Assembly: GCF_001999905.1 (NCBI RefSeq) | Contig: NZ_CP019640.1 | Location: 1,044,501-1,108,500 of the forward strand | From: Planococcus lenghuensis | GTDB lineage: Bacteria; Bacillota; Bacilli; Bacillales_A; Planococcaceae | Direction: 5' to 3' | Length of the DNA stretch: 64,000 bases | In this document: one piece after another, positions 9,342 through 17,852 of the stretch | Position numbering within the stretch: position 1 is the stretch's first letter | How the letters are laid out: each line of letters begins with the position of its first letter | The notes under the pieces: generated by a model | The model's input: the letters and a program-made list of their open reading frames with translations, nothing else | Database searches by the model: none | Told to the model about the DNA's origin: nothing | Translations under genes and position numbers: made by a program

Positions 9342-9371
9342 ACCGCCCTTCACACGGAAGGGCGGTTTTTT
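9342..9371 (+). terminator. Terminator of lcfB
   Basis: A 10-bp stem ACCGCCCTTC / GAAGGGCGGT with a 5-base loop, followed by six T residues. Confidence 0.92.
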
Positions 9372-9449
9372 CAGCAAAGTTTGAAAATTTCCAGCTGCTC
9401 AGCTATAGTAGTATGTATTACGGAATTCGAAGTAAAGGGAGGAACACCA

Positions 9450-11435
9450 GTGAAAAAAGCAGTAGACATCCATGATTTGGCGAAACTGGCATCAGTGACG
9501 GATCCGCAGCTGTCGCCGGATGGGCGCCAAGCGGTATTCATTAAAACGGTGATGGACGAAGAAGAGAATACATACCGGGCCCAGCTTTGGCATGCTGATC
9601 TGGAAACGGAAAAACTGACCCAATGGACATTCGGGAAAGAGCGGGTATCGCAGCCCCGTTGGTCGGCCGATGGAAAACAGATTGCCTTTCTGTCCGACCG
9701 AACGGAGTCGAAGCAATTGTATGTTCTTCAGACAGCCGGCGGGGAAGCGCACGCCATCACTTCTTTTGAAAGAGGAGTGGAAACATTCTGCTGGGCACCA
9801 TCCGGCAAAAAAATCTGGTTCGGTGCGAATGTGAAAGATGGCGGAACATTTACGGATAAAGAAGAAAAGAAAGAAAAGGAAAAGGAAAAGCCCGAGCCGG
9901 TGCGCGTGACGAAGATGAAGTATAAGATGGACGGCGCCGGGCTGCTGCAGCAGGATGTACACCAGCACATCGGCATCGCTGACCTTGAAACAGGTAGCGT
10001 CCAGCAAGTGACAGCCGGTAATTTCAATTACCTGCTGCAGACCGTATCCCACGATGGCAATCAGCTTGTCTATGCAGTGACACGGGAAGAAAATCTCGAT
10101 TTCATTTTCCGGACATCACTTTTTCTGTATGATGTACATTCTCAGGAAGAAACGAAGATCCTGGAAGAAGAAGGTTCGTTCAATGACGCTGCATTTTCAA
10201 AGGATGATCAGCGGATCGCATTTGTCGGCAATACCCGAGGGTACGAGAATGCGACGCATGCGGAAGTATATGTATACAATATCGCAGACGGTAGCCGGCA
10301 AACGCTGACTGAATCGCTCGATGCACCGGTGGGGGATTACGTCGTTGCGGATATCCAGCAGGGAGCCAGTGCGCCGGGAATCGTCTGGACACAAAATAAT
10401 GATTTGTACTTCCAAGTGTCGGTGATGGGCGATGTCCGCCTGTATTTCGCCTCACTCGATGGAGCCATTTATCCGGCATCCGGTGAAGGAGAGCATATTT
10501 ATGGTTATGCCGTTACGTTCGACGGAGAACGGGCAGTAATTGCAGCGAGCAATCCGGTCAACCCGGGAGAGCTTTATATTCTTGACATTGCTTCAGGAGA
10601 GCGGAAAGCCTTGACGGCATTCAATAGCGCTTACCTGGAAGAAACAGAACTGATCGCACCGGAAGAACTGTCGTTCAGTTCCGATGAATTTGATGTGAAC
10701 GGCTGGCTCATGAAGCCATACGGTTATGAGGAAGGACAGAAGTTTCCGCTCGTCGTCAATATCCACGGCGGACCGCATGCTTTTTATGCCAATACGTTTT
10801 TCCATGAAATGCAGCTGCTTGCAGCCCGCGGCTTCGGAGTCCTGTATATCAATCCGCGCGGCAGTCACAGCTACAGCCAGATCTTTGTGGATGCGGTGCG
10901 TGGAGATTATGGCGGCGGTGACTACCGGGATATCATGCGTGCGTTGGATACTGTGCTTGCAGAAAACGATTGGATAGATGAAAAAAGGCTTGGTGTGACA
11001 GGCGGCAGCTATGGCGGATTCATGACCAACTGGATCGTAGGGCATACAAATCGCTTCAAGGCTGCGGTGACGCAGCGGTCCATCTCGAACTGGATCAGCT
11101 TTTTCGGCGTATCCGATATCGGTTATTACTTCAGCGAATGGCAGCACTTCACAGATATGCGTGAACCGGATAAACTATGGGAAATCTCGCCGCTGAAATA
11201 CGCAGAGAATGTAGAAACACCACTGTTGATCCTGCACGGAGAAAACGATTACCGCTGTCCGATTGAGCAGGCGGAACAGCTATTCATCACATTAAAGCAT
11301 ATGAAAAAAGAAACTGAGTTCGTCCGATTCCCGGAATCGAGCCATAATTTGTCTCGGACGGGGAAGCCGAATTTGCGTTATGTGCGGCTTGAAGAAATCG
11401 TCGGCTGGATGGAAAAACATTTGAATCAAGAATAA
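9450..11435 (+). CDS. S9-family peptidase (prolyl oligopeptidase / acylaminoacyl peptidase type, YuxL-like)
   Basis: A 661-residue cytoplasmic serine peptidase. The N-terminal two thirds form a beta-propeller with repeated PRWSADGKQIAFLSD-like strands; the C-terminal alpha/beta hydrolase domain has the nucleophile in GGSYGG, the acid in HGENDYRCP and the histidine in ESSHNLSR. A lysine/glutamate-rich insertion (KEEKKEKEKEK) occurs near residue 140. The GTG at 9450 follows AAAGGGAGG by seven bases; the frame extends upstream without a credible start. B. subtilis YuxL (657 aa) is the closest named protein I recall. It cleaves short or acylated peptides; no partner genes are adjacent. Confidence 0.88.
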   Translation: MKKAVDIHDLAKLASVTDPQLSPDGRQAVFIKTVMDEEENTYRAQLWHADLETEKLTQWTFGKERVSQPRWSADGKQIAFLSDRTESKQLYVLQTAGGEAHAITSFERGVETFCWAPSGKKIWFGANVKDGGTFTDKEEKKEKEKEKPEPVRVTKMKYKMDGAGLLQQDVHQHIGIADLETGSVQQVTAGNFNYLLQTVSHDGNQLVYAVTREENLDFIFRTSLFLYDVHSQEETKILEEEGSFNDAAFSKDDQRIAFVGNTRGYENATHAEVYVYNIADGSRQTLTESLDAPVGDYVVADIQQGASAPGIVWTQNNDLYFQVSVMGDVRLYFASLDGAIYPASGEGEHIYGYAVTFDGERAVIAASNPVNPGELYILDIASGERKALTAFNSAYLEETELIAPEELSFSSDEFDVNGWLMKPYGYEEGQKFPLVVNIHGGPHAFYANTFFHEMQLLAARGFGVLYINPRGSHSYSQIFVDAVRGDYGGGDYRDIMRALDTVLAENDWIDEKRLGVTGGSYGGFMTNWIVGHTNRFKAAVTQRSISNWISFFGVSDIGYYFSEWQHFTDMREPDKLWEISPLKYAENVETPLLILHGENDYRCPIEQAEQLFITLKHMKKETEFVRFPESSHNLSRTGKPNLRYVRLEEIVGWMEKHLNQE

Positions 11436-11442
11436 GATGAAG

Positions 11443-11466
11443 CGGCCTGCGGAAGCGGGCCGTTTT
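11443..11466 (+). terminator. Terminator of the S9 peptidase gene
   Basis: An 8-bp stem CGGCCTGC / GCGGGCCG with a GGAA loop and a short T run. Confidence 0.7.
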
Positions 11467-11502
11467 CAAATTGAGTGACATCGAGAAGTTGAGTGCAAAA
11501 AG

Positions 11503-11527
11503 AAAAAGCCGCACATGGCGGCTTTTT
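11503..11527 (-). terminator. Terminator of the enoyl-CoA hydratase gene
   Basis: AAAAAGCCGC and GCGGCTTTTT pair around a 5-base loop. The flanking A and T tracts let it work in either direction; it lies right after the leftward hydratase stop. Confidence 0.85.
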
Positions 11528-12303
11528 CACTTGCCTTTAAATTCCGGTTTGCGTTTTTCACCGAACGCGATAAGTGCTTCAACCCGATCTTCAGTCGGAA
11601 TCGTGATTTCATACGACTTCCGTTCAATGTGGAGGCCGGTCTGCAAATCGGCATTCATGCCGTTTTTAATGGCAAATTTTGCTTGCTGGACAGCGATCGG
11701 GCCGTTCGACAGCATGAGGTCGGCGAATTCACCGGTTGTCTCTGCAAGTCTCTCAAGCGGCGCAATCTGCGTAACGACTCCGTAGTCGAGTGCTTCTTGC
11801 GCTGTCAGTCGTTTTGCCGTCAGGATAAGTTCCATTGCCTTCGCTTCTCCGATTAATCTGGGCAGACGCTGTGTGCCGCCCGCTCCCGGGATGATAGCGA
11901 GACTGGTCTCGGTCAGCCCGATGAGTGCTTCTTCCGCAAGAATCCGGAAATCACAAGCAAGTGCCAGTTCCATTCCGCCGCCGAATGCATAGCCATTCAT
12001 CATGGCGATTGTCGGCTGCGGCAAGTTCTCAATGGTCGTGAACACTTCGCCGATTTTGTAAATATTGCGCTTTACCTGCTGTTCATTCAGTGTTTTCCGT
12101 TCCTTCAAATCAGCACCGACGCTGAATGCTTTTTCGCCTGCCCCTGTGAATACGACAATCCGGATATCCGGATTAATGCGAATCGACTCAGTCACCTGAC
12201 TGAGTTCCGCCAGCATTTCATAATTGAATGCATTCATGGCGTCCGGCCGGTCCAGCGTAATAAACGCCAGGTGGCCCCGCTGTTCATAGCGGATTGTTTC
12301 CAT
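11527..12303 (-). CDS. Enoyl-CoA hydratase/isomerase family protein
   Basis: A 258-residue crotonase-fold protein, probably hydrating trans-2-enoyl-CoA in beta-oxidation or a related acyl-CoA pathway. The two oxyanion-hole segments are visible: AGEKAFSVGADLKER and NGYAFGGGMELALACDFRI; the catalytic-glutamate region is LTETSLAIIPGAGGTQRLPR, with the two glutamate positions usual in true hydratases. The ATG at 12303 is chosen over 12309 because a G-rich ribosome site lies six bases upstream. It is divergent from the UbiB-like gene. It has no FadR palindrome upstream, unlike lcfB. Confidence 0.88.
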   Translation of the reverse strand: METIRYEQRGHLAFITLDRPDAMNAFNYEMLAELSQVTESIRINPDIRIVVFTGAGEKAFSVGADLKERKTLNEQQVKRNIYKIGEVFTTIENLPQPTIAMMNGYAFGGGMELALACDFRILAEEALIGLTETSLAIIPGAGGTQRLPRLIGEAKAMELILTAKRLTAQEALDYGVVTQIAPLERLAETTGEFADLMLSNGPIAVQQAKFAIKNGMNADLQTGLHIERKSYEITIPTEDRVEALIAFGEKRKPEFKGK

Positions 12304-12349
12304 TTCCATCCCCCCAAGTTCAAGTCCATCCGTATCAAACATACCACTT

Positions 12350-12379
12350 TTGGACGCAAGCGCCAACTGTCTATATAAT
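12350..12379 (+). promoter_or_regulatory. Promoter of the UbiB-like kinase gene
   Basis: TTGGAC at 12350-12355, an 18-base spacer and TATAAT at 12374-12379. Confidence 0.65.
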
Positions 12380-12401
12380 AGAGCCAAAAGGAGGTGGCGG
12401 C

Positions 12402-14018
12402 GTGAACAGAATGGCAGCATACCGGATTTACCGCATTGTTTGGCTGGCACTGAAGTTCTATCTGCAGATCATGCTGTTCCGGAAACGGCACCAGGGCACT
12501 TGGGACCCGCTCACGGTGAATAAATGGAATCAGCTTGTGACAAAGCAGGCGAAGGAATATAAAAAAGCGGCTCAGCAGCTGGGCGGATTGCTTATTAAAG
12601 TGGGCCAATTCCTGTCGACCCGGGCGGATATTATGCCGCCGACCTTTCTGGCAGAGCTTGAAGGGCTGACAGACCGGGTGCCATCCGTATCCCGCGGCAA
12701 AATTGTCAGCGTTATTGAGACGGAATGGAATGCCCCATATACTCAGTACCTGCAGACGCTGTCCGATGAAGTGGTTGCTTCCGCTTCAATCGGTGAGGTA
12801 TACAAAGGCATTTTAAAAGATGGAACAGAAGTGGCGATTAAAGTGCAGCGGCCGGGAACAGAGCGGATTATTCACGCGGATTTTCAGGCGTTTGCATTCA
12901 TCATGTGGTTTTTCAGGAAGTTCACGCCGCTTGATAAGAAAGCGGATCTGCCGGCACTTTATGGCGAGATGATCCGGACAATCGGCAATGAACTGGATTT
13001 TCTGGAAGAACTGAAAAGCGGCCGCTCCTTCTCCGATCGCTTCGGGACATTTCCTGGCGTCCGGATTCCGAGCTATTATGAGGAACTGTCGACAAAACGA
13101 GTGCTCGTCATGGAGTGGATCGAAGGTTCGAGAATCACGGATCTGTCATTTATCGAGAAACATGACCTTGAGCGGAAAGAGCTTGCAGAGCGGCTGTTTC
13201 TGCTGTTTCTTGAACAGGTGCTGAACGGTGGTCAATTTCATGCGGATCCACATGGCGGAAATATTTTGCTGACAGCTGACGGAACGATTACGTTGATCGA
13301 TTTCGGGATGACCGGCACCATCACAAAAGCCGATGCACAGGCTGGCCTGCGCATCGCAGAAGGCGTCATTTTCAAGAACTATGATCAGGTGCTTGATGCG
13401 CTCGAAGAACTGGGCTTTTTGCTGCCCCATGCCAATCGCAGCCTTCTGAAAGATGCGATCAACCGGACGGTGAAAATGTATGAGTCCTCAGAACTGTTCC
13501 AGATGGATAGCCTGATGCTACAGCAATTACTTGAAGATTTGCAGGAACTGGTGCTGACACAGCCGGTTCAGCTGCCTGCGGAATTTGCCTTTTTCGGCCG
13601 GGCTGCTTCCACATTCGTCGGTGTGCTGTACGTACTTGACCCGGAAGTTGACCTGCTCGGTCTGGCTCGCCCCCGTGTGCTCGAGTGGGCGAAGAGTCAG
13701 GAAACGGGCGGCCGCGTGTTCGGCAGGGAAGACGTCTTGCGCTGGCTGCTGAATGCGACGGATCCGGCACGTGCGCTGCCGCAGAAGCTTGCAGGCTTCC
13801 TGGAAGAGCCCGATCGGTTCCGCCATTACCTGCAGCGGCGGGATGAAACGGACCGCGAGTGGAAGCGGACACTCCAGACCCGTACATTTGCCGGTTGCTT
13901 CGGCTTGCTGTCATTTATCGGTCTGTCGGTTGGCATCTGGTTTGAGCATGAGCCGTATATCTGGGTATCCGCTGTTGTGCTGCTGGGTTCATTATGGACA
14001 TTCCGGACGATCGACTGA
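12402..14018 (+). CDS. UbiB/ABC1/AarF-family atypical kinase
   Basis: A 538-residue member of the UbiB family of protein-kinase-like ATPases, linked in other organisms to isoprenoid quinone metabolism and membrane lipid homeostasis. The family motifs appear in order: KVGQFLSTRADIMP, the alanine-rich loop ASIGEVYKG, the lysine in VAIKVQRPG, the catalytic loop HADPHGGNIL and the metal-binding IDFGMTG. Two transmembrane helices close the C-terminus (about 490-535). GTG at 12402 is chosen because AAAGGAGGTGG lies six bases upstream. It has its own promoter and appears to be a single gene; no quinone-biosynthesis gene is adjacent. Confidence 0.9.
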   Translation: MNRMAAYRIYRIVWLALKFYLQIMLFRKRHQGTWDPLTVNKWNQLVTKQAKEYKKAAQQLGGLLIKVGQFLSTRADIMPPTFLAELEGLTDRVPSVSRGKIVSVIETEWNAPYTQYLQTLSDEVVASASIGEVYKGILKDGTEVAIKVQRPGTERIIHADFQAFAFIMWFFRKFTPLDKKADLPALYGEMIRTIGNELDFLEELKSGRSFSDRFGTFPGVRIPSYYEELSTKRVLVMEWIEGSRITDLSFIEKHDLERKELAERLFLLFLEQVLNGGQFHADPHGGNILLTADGTITLIDFGMTGTITKADAQAGLRIAEGVIFKNYDQVLDALEELGFLLPHANRSLLKDAINRTVKMYESSELFQMDSLMLQQLLEDLQELVLTQPVQLPAEFAFFGRAASTFVGVLYVLDPEVDLLGLARPRVLEWAKSQETGGRVFGREDVLRWLLNATDPARALPQKLAGFLEEPDRFRHYLQRRDETDREWKRTLQTRTFAGCFGLLSFIGLSVGIWFEHEPYIWVSAVVLLGSLWTFRTID

Positions 14019-14045
14019 AGCGCAGAACGATCCGCTTCGCGCCTT

Positions 14046-14460
14046 TTATAAATACTGAATCAGGGCCGTCTTGAATTTATGTGCCTCTTCGGGAAAGGGG
14101 GAATGGCTGATTTCTTCAAATATGACAAGTTCGGCTCCGGGAATCCCGTCTGCTGTTTCGATGGAGTATTCCAGAGGATCCTGGACATCATGCCGGCCGC
14201 ACATTACGAGTACAGGTGCTGAAATCCGGTTCCAGCATACTGAGCTCATAAGGTTCTTGTGCCTTTTCCGACTGGCTCGCTTTCCGGAGATTCACTGTGA
14301 TCACCTGATGTTTATCCGCAAACACATCGGCGAATTGGTCACCGGTTTCATTAAATTTCGTATAATGGTGGATGACGCATACAGGCGCTCCTGAATCTTT
14401 GCTGAACACTTCAAATGCGCCCCGCGCAGTGCTGATCTTGTTTCTTTTCCAATCGGTCAC
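14046..14460 (-). pseudogene. Alpha/beta hydrolase remnant with internal deletion and frameshift
   Basis: Two halves of one hydrolase lie in different minus-strand frames. The upstream half (about 14460-14245) encodes TDWKRNKISTARGAFEVF through EPYELSM, a typical lid and first strands; the downstream half (about 14240-14046) encodes SAPVLVMCGRHDVQDP with the acid residue and ISHSPFPEE with the histidine region. The central part that should carry the GxSxG nucleophile is absent and the frame changes at the junction, so the protein cannot be active. A probable start is GTG at 14460. Confidence 0.75.
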
Positions 14461-14596
14461 CGGTTCATCTTCCGCTTTCCTTCTTGATTGTAGATTACTG
14501 CATCGCGTTATAGGGAAATGAGAGTACAAGCGACGCAAGAAGTTCGTATTTATTCAGCAGAAGGATTTTTTGCAGAACTCGGAGAGGAGAATAATC

Positions 14597-15313
14597 ATGG
14601 CAAATGAACAGGCAAAATCTGCTGCAGGGCGCTACAGTGCAGGTGAGCGATTGAAAATTGCATCCGTGGCAATGTCGAGCAACTCCAGGCTGCATGCCGC
14701 TTCTGGCAGTCAAACCCAGCCGCCTGCCGAATTGCAGAACCCGGAAGAAGTGGAGCGGCTTATCGAGGGGTGGCCAGCTACAGCAAAACAAGCTGCAGAA
14801 ACAACGATGCGTTTCTACGGCCCGCCGAACGAAATGACACCCAGCCGGCTCATCTGGTTCAATAATGCACCATGGAAGCGGACAGTCGTACATCGTGATG
14901 AAGTGCCGCATGACTTTCCTGTGCCGCATGCCGATGTGCTTGAACAAGTGATCAATTACCCGGTGCCGGCTGATAAAGTCGGAGAAGTGGGGCTGTTTGA
15001 TAAAAGTGTCATCATTGCACAGACAATGGGTGAAGTCTCTGCCTGCTGTGATAACGAAGCATCGAATGTACTGGCGCTGAATATGGTGCATGAAATCGTT
15101 TCAGGCACTAAAACTCCTGAACAGGCGCGCGAAACTGCGAGTGAGCAAATCACCGCCTGGCTGATGAACCGGCCGGCGCCTTACGCGGAAGATTTTCAGT
15201 TTGCGCTTCCGGAAGAGCAGTTTCAGACAGATGAACCGGCTGTGCAGCACGATATCGTTGATCAGGCGATAAAAAAAGTGAAGGATTTCTTTTCCGGAGA
15301 CGAGCATAAATAA
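14597..15313 (+). CDS. Uncharacterised cytoplasmic protein
   Basis: A 238-residue soluble protein with no signal peptide, membrane helix or recognised domain. It starts MANEQAKSAAGRYSAGERL after a good GGAGAGGA site; a mid-section with conserved-looking features includes GPPNEMTPSRLIWFNN, WKRTVVHRDEVPHDFP and a CCDNEASN segment. The C-terminus (VDQAIKKVKDFFSG) is likely an amphipathic helix. I do not recognise the family. Followed by a strong terminator, so a single-gene unit. Confidence 0.75.
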   Translation: MANEQAKSAAGRYSAGERLKIASVAMSSNSRLHAASGSQTQPPAELQNPEEVERLIEGWPATAKQAAETTMRFYGPPNEMTPSRLIWFNNAPWKRTVVHRDEVPHDFPVPHADVLEQVINYPVPADKVGEVGLFDKSVIIAQTMGEVSACCDNEASNVLALNMVHEIVSGTKTPEQARETASEQITAWLMNRPAPYAEDFQFALPEEQFQTDEPAVQHDIVDQAIKKVKDFFSGDEHK

Positions 15314-15331
15314 ATAGGTAAAACTGAATTG

Positions 15332-15362
15332 AAAAGCCGCCGGGGGAACTCGGCGGCTTTTA
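15332..15362 (+). terminator. Terminator of the uncharacterised gene
   Basis: AAAGCCGCCG and CGGCGGCTTT pair around a short loop, with flanking T residues. Confidence 0.85.
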
Positions 15363-15439
15363 GAGTTAGGAAAAGGACAGAAAGAGAGACTAACCCGCGT
15401 TCAGAGATGCCTGATCCTGATCCGCGTTCAGTGTTTCCC

Positions 15440-15691
15440 TTATTTTAACGCAGTCAATATGTACTGCTGATGGCAGGACTTATTGCGTCTTCCGGCTTCC
15501 AGATTTTCCAGCATGCAGTATGTCACATCCGGCGATTCGATTTCCTGAAACGCAAGAGGAGCAGCGGACGGCAGCTTCTGCCTGCTGATTTTTATGAGAT
15601 GATTTGATGTTTCAGATGAACCATCGGCAGCCGGTACATCAAGCCTCTGCAATCCTTCTGTCTTCCCAGATGATTCGATCAGCAATCGCAT
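15440..15691 (-). CDS. Short hypothetical protein overlapping the HAD gene end
   Basis: An 83-residue frame whose ATG lies inside the last codons of the upstream HAD gene (13-base overlap). AAGGAG sits just before it; spacing favours an in-frame TTG at 15685. The middle (TSNHLIKISRQKLPSAAPLAFQEIESPDVTYCMLENLEAG) has protein-like composition but no recognised domain. It may be a real coupled gene or a chance frame. Confidence 0.4.
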   Translation of the reverse strand: MRLLIESSGKTEGLQRLDVPAADGSSETSNHLIKISRQKLPSAAPLAFQEIESPDVTYCMLENLEAGRRNKSCHQQYILTALK

Positions 15692-16356
15692 TTCTCCTTC
15701 AGCCGTTCGATCATACCGGACAGTTCTTCTAAATTCTTGATCACAAAGTCAGCTGAACCCTCATGCCACTGATCATTTTCCTTCCATATGCCCTTCATAC
15801 CGACGGCCTGAGCCGCCAGCACATCATTCAGCGGATGGTCACCGACGAAACAGCTGGCTTCAGGGGATACATCCAGCATGCGCAGCGCCTTCTGAAAAAT
15901 CCGCGGATCCGGTTTTTTCAAGCCTTCCTGTTCAGAAACCAAAAGGACATCAAACACTTCTTCAATGCCAAGCGCCCGGATGTTGCCAAGCTGGAATGCC
16001 GTGCGGCCATTGGTAATCATACCGAGCCGGACATTCATGTGCTGCAGCTTGCCGAGCATTTTCTCCAGACCGGTGAATGGCACGCAATACTCTCTAAAAT
16101 TCGTCACATAATCTGCAAGAAGTTCGTCTGCGGAAATCCCGGTGATTTCAAATTCCGAGATGAGCGTCCGGTAAACTTTATCTTTCCAGACGTAGCCGTG
16201 TGCATCAAGCGTGATGAAGCGTTCGGTATATAACTTCTTTGGAATATGGCCGACCCAACCCGCCAGCCGGTCATACTGCGCTTCGATAAACAACCGGATT
16301 GATGCATCCCGGTCCAGCAATGTTCCATCCAAATCAAACAGGACTGCGTGAATCAT
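15679..16356 (-). CDS. HAD-superfamily hydrolase (YfnB/phosphoglycolate-phosphatase-like)
   Basis: A 225-residue HAD phosphatase. Motif I is VLFDLDGTLLD (nucleophile and acid/base aspartates), motif II is GMITNG, the lysine of motif III lies in GLKKPDPRIF and motif IV is CFVGDHPLNDV. The helical cap between motifs I and II (about residues 18-85) makes it a subfamily IA enzyme, acting on a small phosphorylated metabolite that cannot be named from sequence. The start at 16356 is set by AAAGGAG nine bases upstream; the frame upstream lacks a ribosome site. Confidence 0.87.
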   Translation of the reverse strand: MIHAVLFDLDGTLLDRDASIRLFIEAQYDRLAGWVGHIPKKLYTERFITLDAHGYVWKDKVYRTLISEFEITGISADELLADYVTNFREYCVPFTGLEKMLGKLQHMNVRLGMITNGRTAFQLGNIRALGIEEVFDVLLVSEQEGLKKPDPRIFQKALRMLDVSPEASCFVGDHPLNDVLAAQAVGMKGIWKENDQWHEGSADFVIKNLEELSGMIERLKEKCDC

Positions 16357-16451
16357 GCAATCAATCTCCTTTAAAAAAGTGTTTTCAATCATATGATTTT
16401 TGGGTAGAATGAATTAAGAACGTTTGTTCCGATAAAGAAGGAGGTGCTGAA

Positions 16452-16817
16452 ATGCCGGTCATCGCACAGCAAGATCTCCATCACTTTGAAAAAATGATTT
16501 ATTTGCCAATGGTGCTCACTGTACTGGCACTCGACCGGCAGGCATTTGAAAAAGGCCCCTTCAAACTGAAGCGGCCATACGTTGAAATGGTGGATAGGGC
16601 AATGAAGAATATTCATGCCGAATTGCGGGAAACGAAGATTTATTTGCATAAGCGGCAGATGAAGGTGCTGCGCGGTAAGCGTGATGATACATTCACTGAA
16701 TACATATTCCATCACGGCGGCTACGAACAGCGCCGCCGTTACTTGAATTTGCGCATCCGCAATCGGGTTGAAGAACTGATTTGCGTTTACTTTTCCCAAA
16801 CGGAAAAACTGGATTAA
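16452..16817 (+). CDS. YhjD-like conserved protein
   Basis: A 121-residue soluble protein rich in charged and aromatic residues, e.g. KMIYLPMVLTVLALDRQAFE, KRPYVEMVDRAM and HGGYEQRRRYLNLRIRNRVEELI. It resembles B. subtilis YhjD, from memory rather than a search. AAGAAGGAGG gives a strong ribosome site. The C-terminus overlaps the 3' end of convergent comK by four bases. No function is known for the family. Confidence 0.75.
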   Translation: MPVIAQQDLHHFEKMIYLPMVLTVLALDRQAFEKGPFKLKRPYVEMVDRAMKNIHAELRETKIYLHKRQMKVLRGKRDDTFTEYIFHHGGYEQRRRYLNLRIRNRVEELICVYFSQTEKLD

Positions 16818-17362
16818 TCTGTGAAATATTTTCTCTGCACGGAGGAAGGATCGCTGATGAACATTTGCTGGCGGAGCGATTTCCGGCTTTCTTCGAAGTA
16901 CTTTATCAGGAACGAACTATAGACGTACTGCCGGGTAAGGCTCTGGATGGATACATCGACAGGCACTGCCAGGCCGTTTGCAAGATGAACAATACTGCTT
17001 CCTGGAACATCGGATGCTTCAAAGAACGTGATGCCGTGAAAAGCAAACCAAGTTGTGTCTTTCCGCATCGGCGAACTGATTGGGAAGAATACACAGGGTG
17101 ATCCGTACTCATGGCCGATGATAATCGGGGGTTTATGCGGAATGCCGATGGCGTCCTGAGAATACCTGATTGCCTGCCTCAGACTTCCGCCGTAGAAGCC
17201 GCAAGTCTTTGAAATGATGCCGTACGGGGAATCCTGGGCGATGAATTCACTCCGGTCCTCGATTACGCGGGTAAAGATCCGATGTCCATCCATGTACGGT
17301 TCCAGCATAAGAGTATTGATTGACATGAAGTAGTGCAGAGATAGCTTTTTCCGTCTGCTCAA
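16814..17362 (-). CDS. comK: Competence transcription factor ComK
   Basis: A 182-residue DNA-binding protein that activates DNA-uptake and recombination genes in Bacillus. Family features include the N-terminal EPYMDGHRIFTRVIE, YGIISKTCGFYGGSLRQAI, the HKPPIII segment and FPISSPMRKDTTWFAFHGI. The TTG at 17362 is chosen because AGGAGG lies exactly seven bases upstream and it gives a length close to B. subtilis ComK (192 aa). A minus-strand promoter lies 30 bases upstream, and an AT-rich stretch before that contains one imperfect AT-box (AAAA-N5-CTTT), the kind of site ComK uses for autoactivation. The divergent neighbour is an IDEAL-domain protein, as in B. subtilis. Confidence 0.9.
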   Translation of the reverse strand: MSRRKKLSLHYFMSINTLMLEPYMDGHRIFTRVIEDRSEFIAQDSPYGIISKTCGFYGGSLRQAIRYSQDAIGIPHKPPIIIGHEYGSPCVFFPISSPMRKDTTWFAFHGITFFEASDVPGSSIVHLANGLAVPVDVSIQSLTRQYVYSSFLIKYFEESRKSLRQQMFISDPSSVQRKYFTD

Positions 17363-17392
17363 CGCAGCACCTCCTAATATAGTCCTAGATTT

Positions 17393-17420
17393 ATTGTAGC
17401 TAAATTTGGAAACTGCACAA
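17393..17420 (-). promoter_or_regulatory. Promoter of comK
   Basis: On the minus strand TTGTGC is followed after 16 bases by TACAAT, 30 bases before the comK start. Confidence 0.6.
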
Positions 17421-17477
17421 GGTGTTTTCTGGAAAAAAGTTTTATTTTCAATGTCATTAGAATTTTCAAAAAAGTTA

Positions 17478-17506
17478 TTGCAAGCTCCGTTTTTTTCCTG
17501 TATACT
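17478..17506 (+). promoter_or_regulatory. Promoter of the IDEAL-domain gene
   Basis: TTGCAA at 17478-17483, a 17-base spacer and TATACT at 17501-17506. Confidence 0.75.
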
Positions 17507-17530
17507 AACGAAAAGCATTCGGGGTGAGAC

Positions 17531-17776
17531 ATGATGGAAAACTATCATTCATATGCTGATTTCATGAAAGCCATGAGCCAATCGAAAAAAATGAGCGAAG
17601 CTGAGAAGCTGCTCAATGATATCTACCTGGATCTCTTCCTGAAGCACGTGCACCGTTCTCAACTGGAGGCACACTTGATGACGAAAATTGACACTGCCTT
17701 GGATTCGCGGGATCAGACCGCGTTTTTGAAATACTCACTTGAGCTGCAGACGCTGCAGCAGGAAGATGAGTTATGA
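17531..17776 (+). CDS. IDEAL-domain protein (YhzC-like)
   Basis: An 81-residue protein with the IDEAL motif in the C-terminal part (KIDTALDSRDQTAFLKYSLEL) and a preceding helix LLNDIYLDLFLKHVHRSQLE. IDEAL is a short protein-interaction domain of Bacillales. B. subtilis has an IDEAL protein, yhzC, in the same position beside comK, so this pair is syntenic. Tandem ATGs at 17531 and 17534 are both possible after GGGGTGAG. Confidence 0.82.
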   Translation: MMENYHSYADFMKAMSQSKKMSEAEKLLNDIYLDLFLKHVHRSQLEAHLMTKIDTALDSRDQTAFLKYSLELQTLQQEDEL

Positions 17777-17784
17777 ACTGAAAC

Positions 17785-17818
17785 AAAAAAAGCGCCGCTG
17801 TCTGCGGCGCTTTTTCTT
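17785..17818 (+). terminator. Terminator of the IDEAL-domain gene
   Basis: AAAAAGCGCCGC pairs with GCGGCGCTTTTT around a 5-base loop, with further T residues. Confidence 0.93.
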
Positions 17819-17852
17819 TTGGGCTATAATTTGTCTGAGAGGGGTTGGTTCT

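Noticed and set aside
12234-12608. Minus-strand frame across the enoyl-CoA hydratase and UbiB promoters
   Set aside because: Contains the divergent promoter and no start signal.
17433-17481. ComK AT-boxes upstream of comK
   Set aside because: Only one imperfect AAAA-N5-CTTT site was found and no second box at the required spacing, so not listed as an operator.
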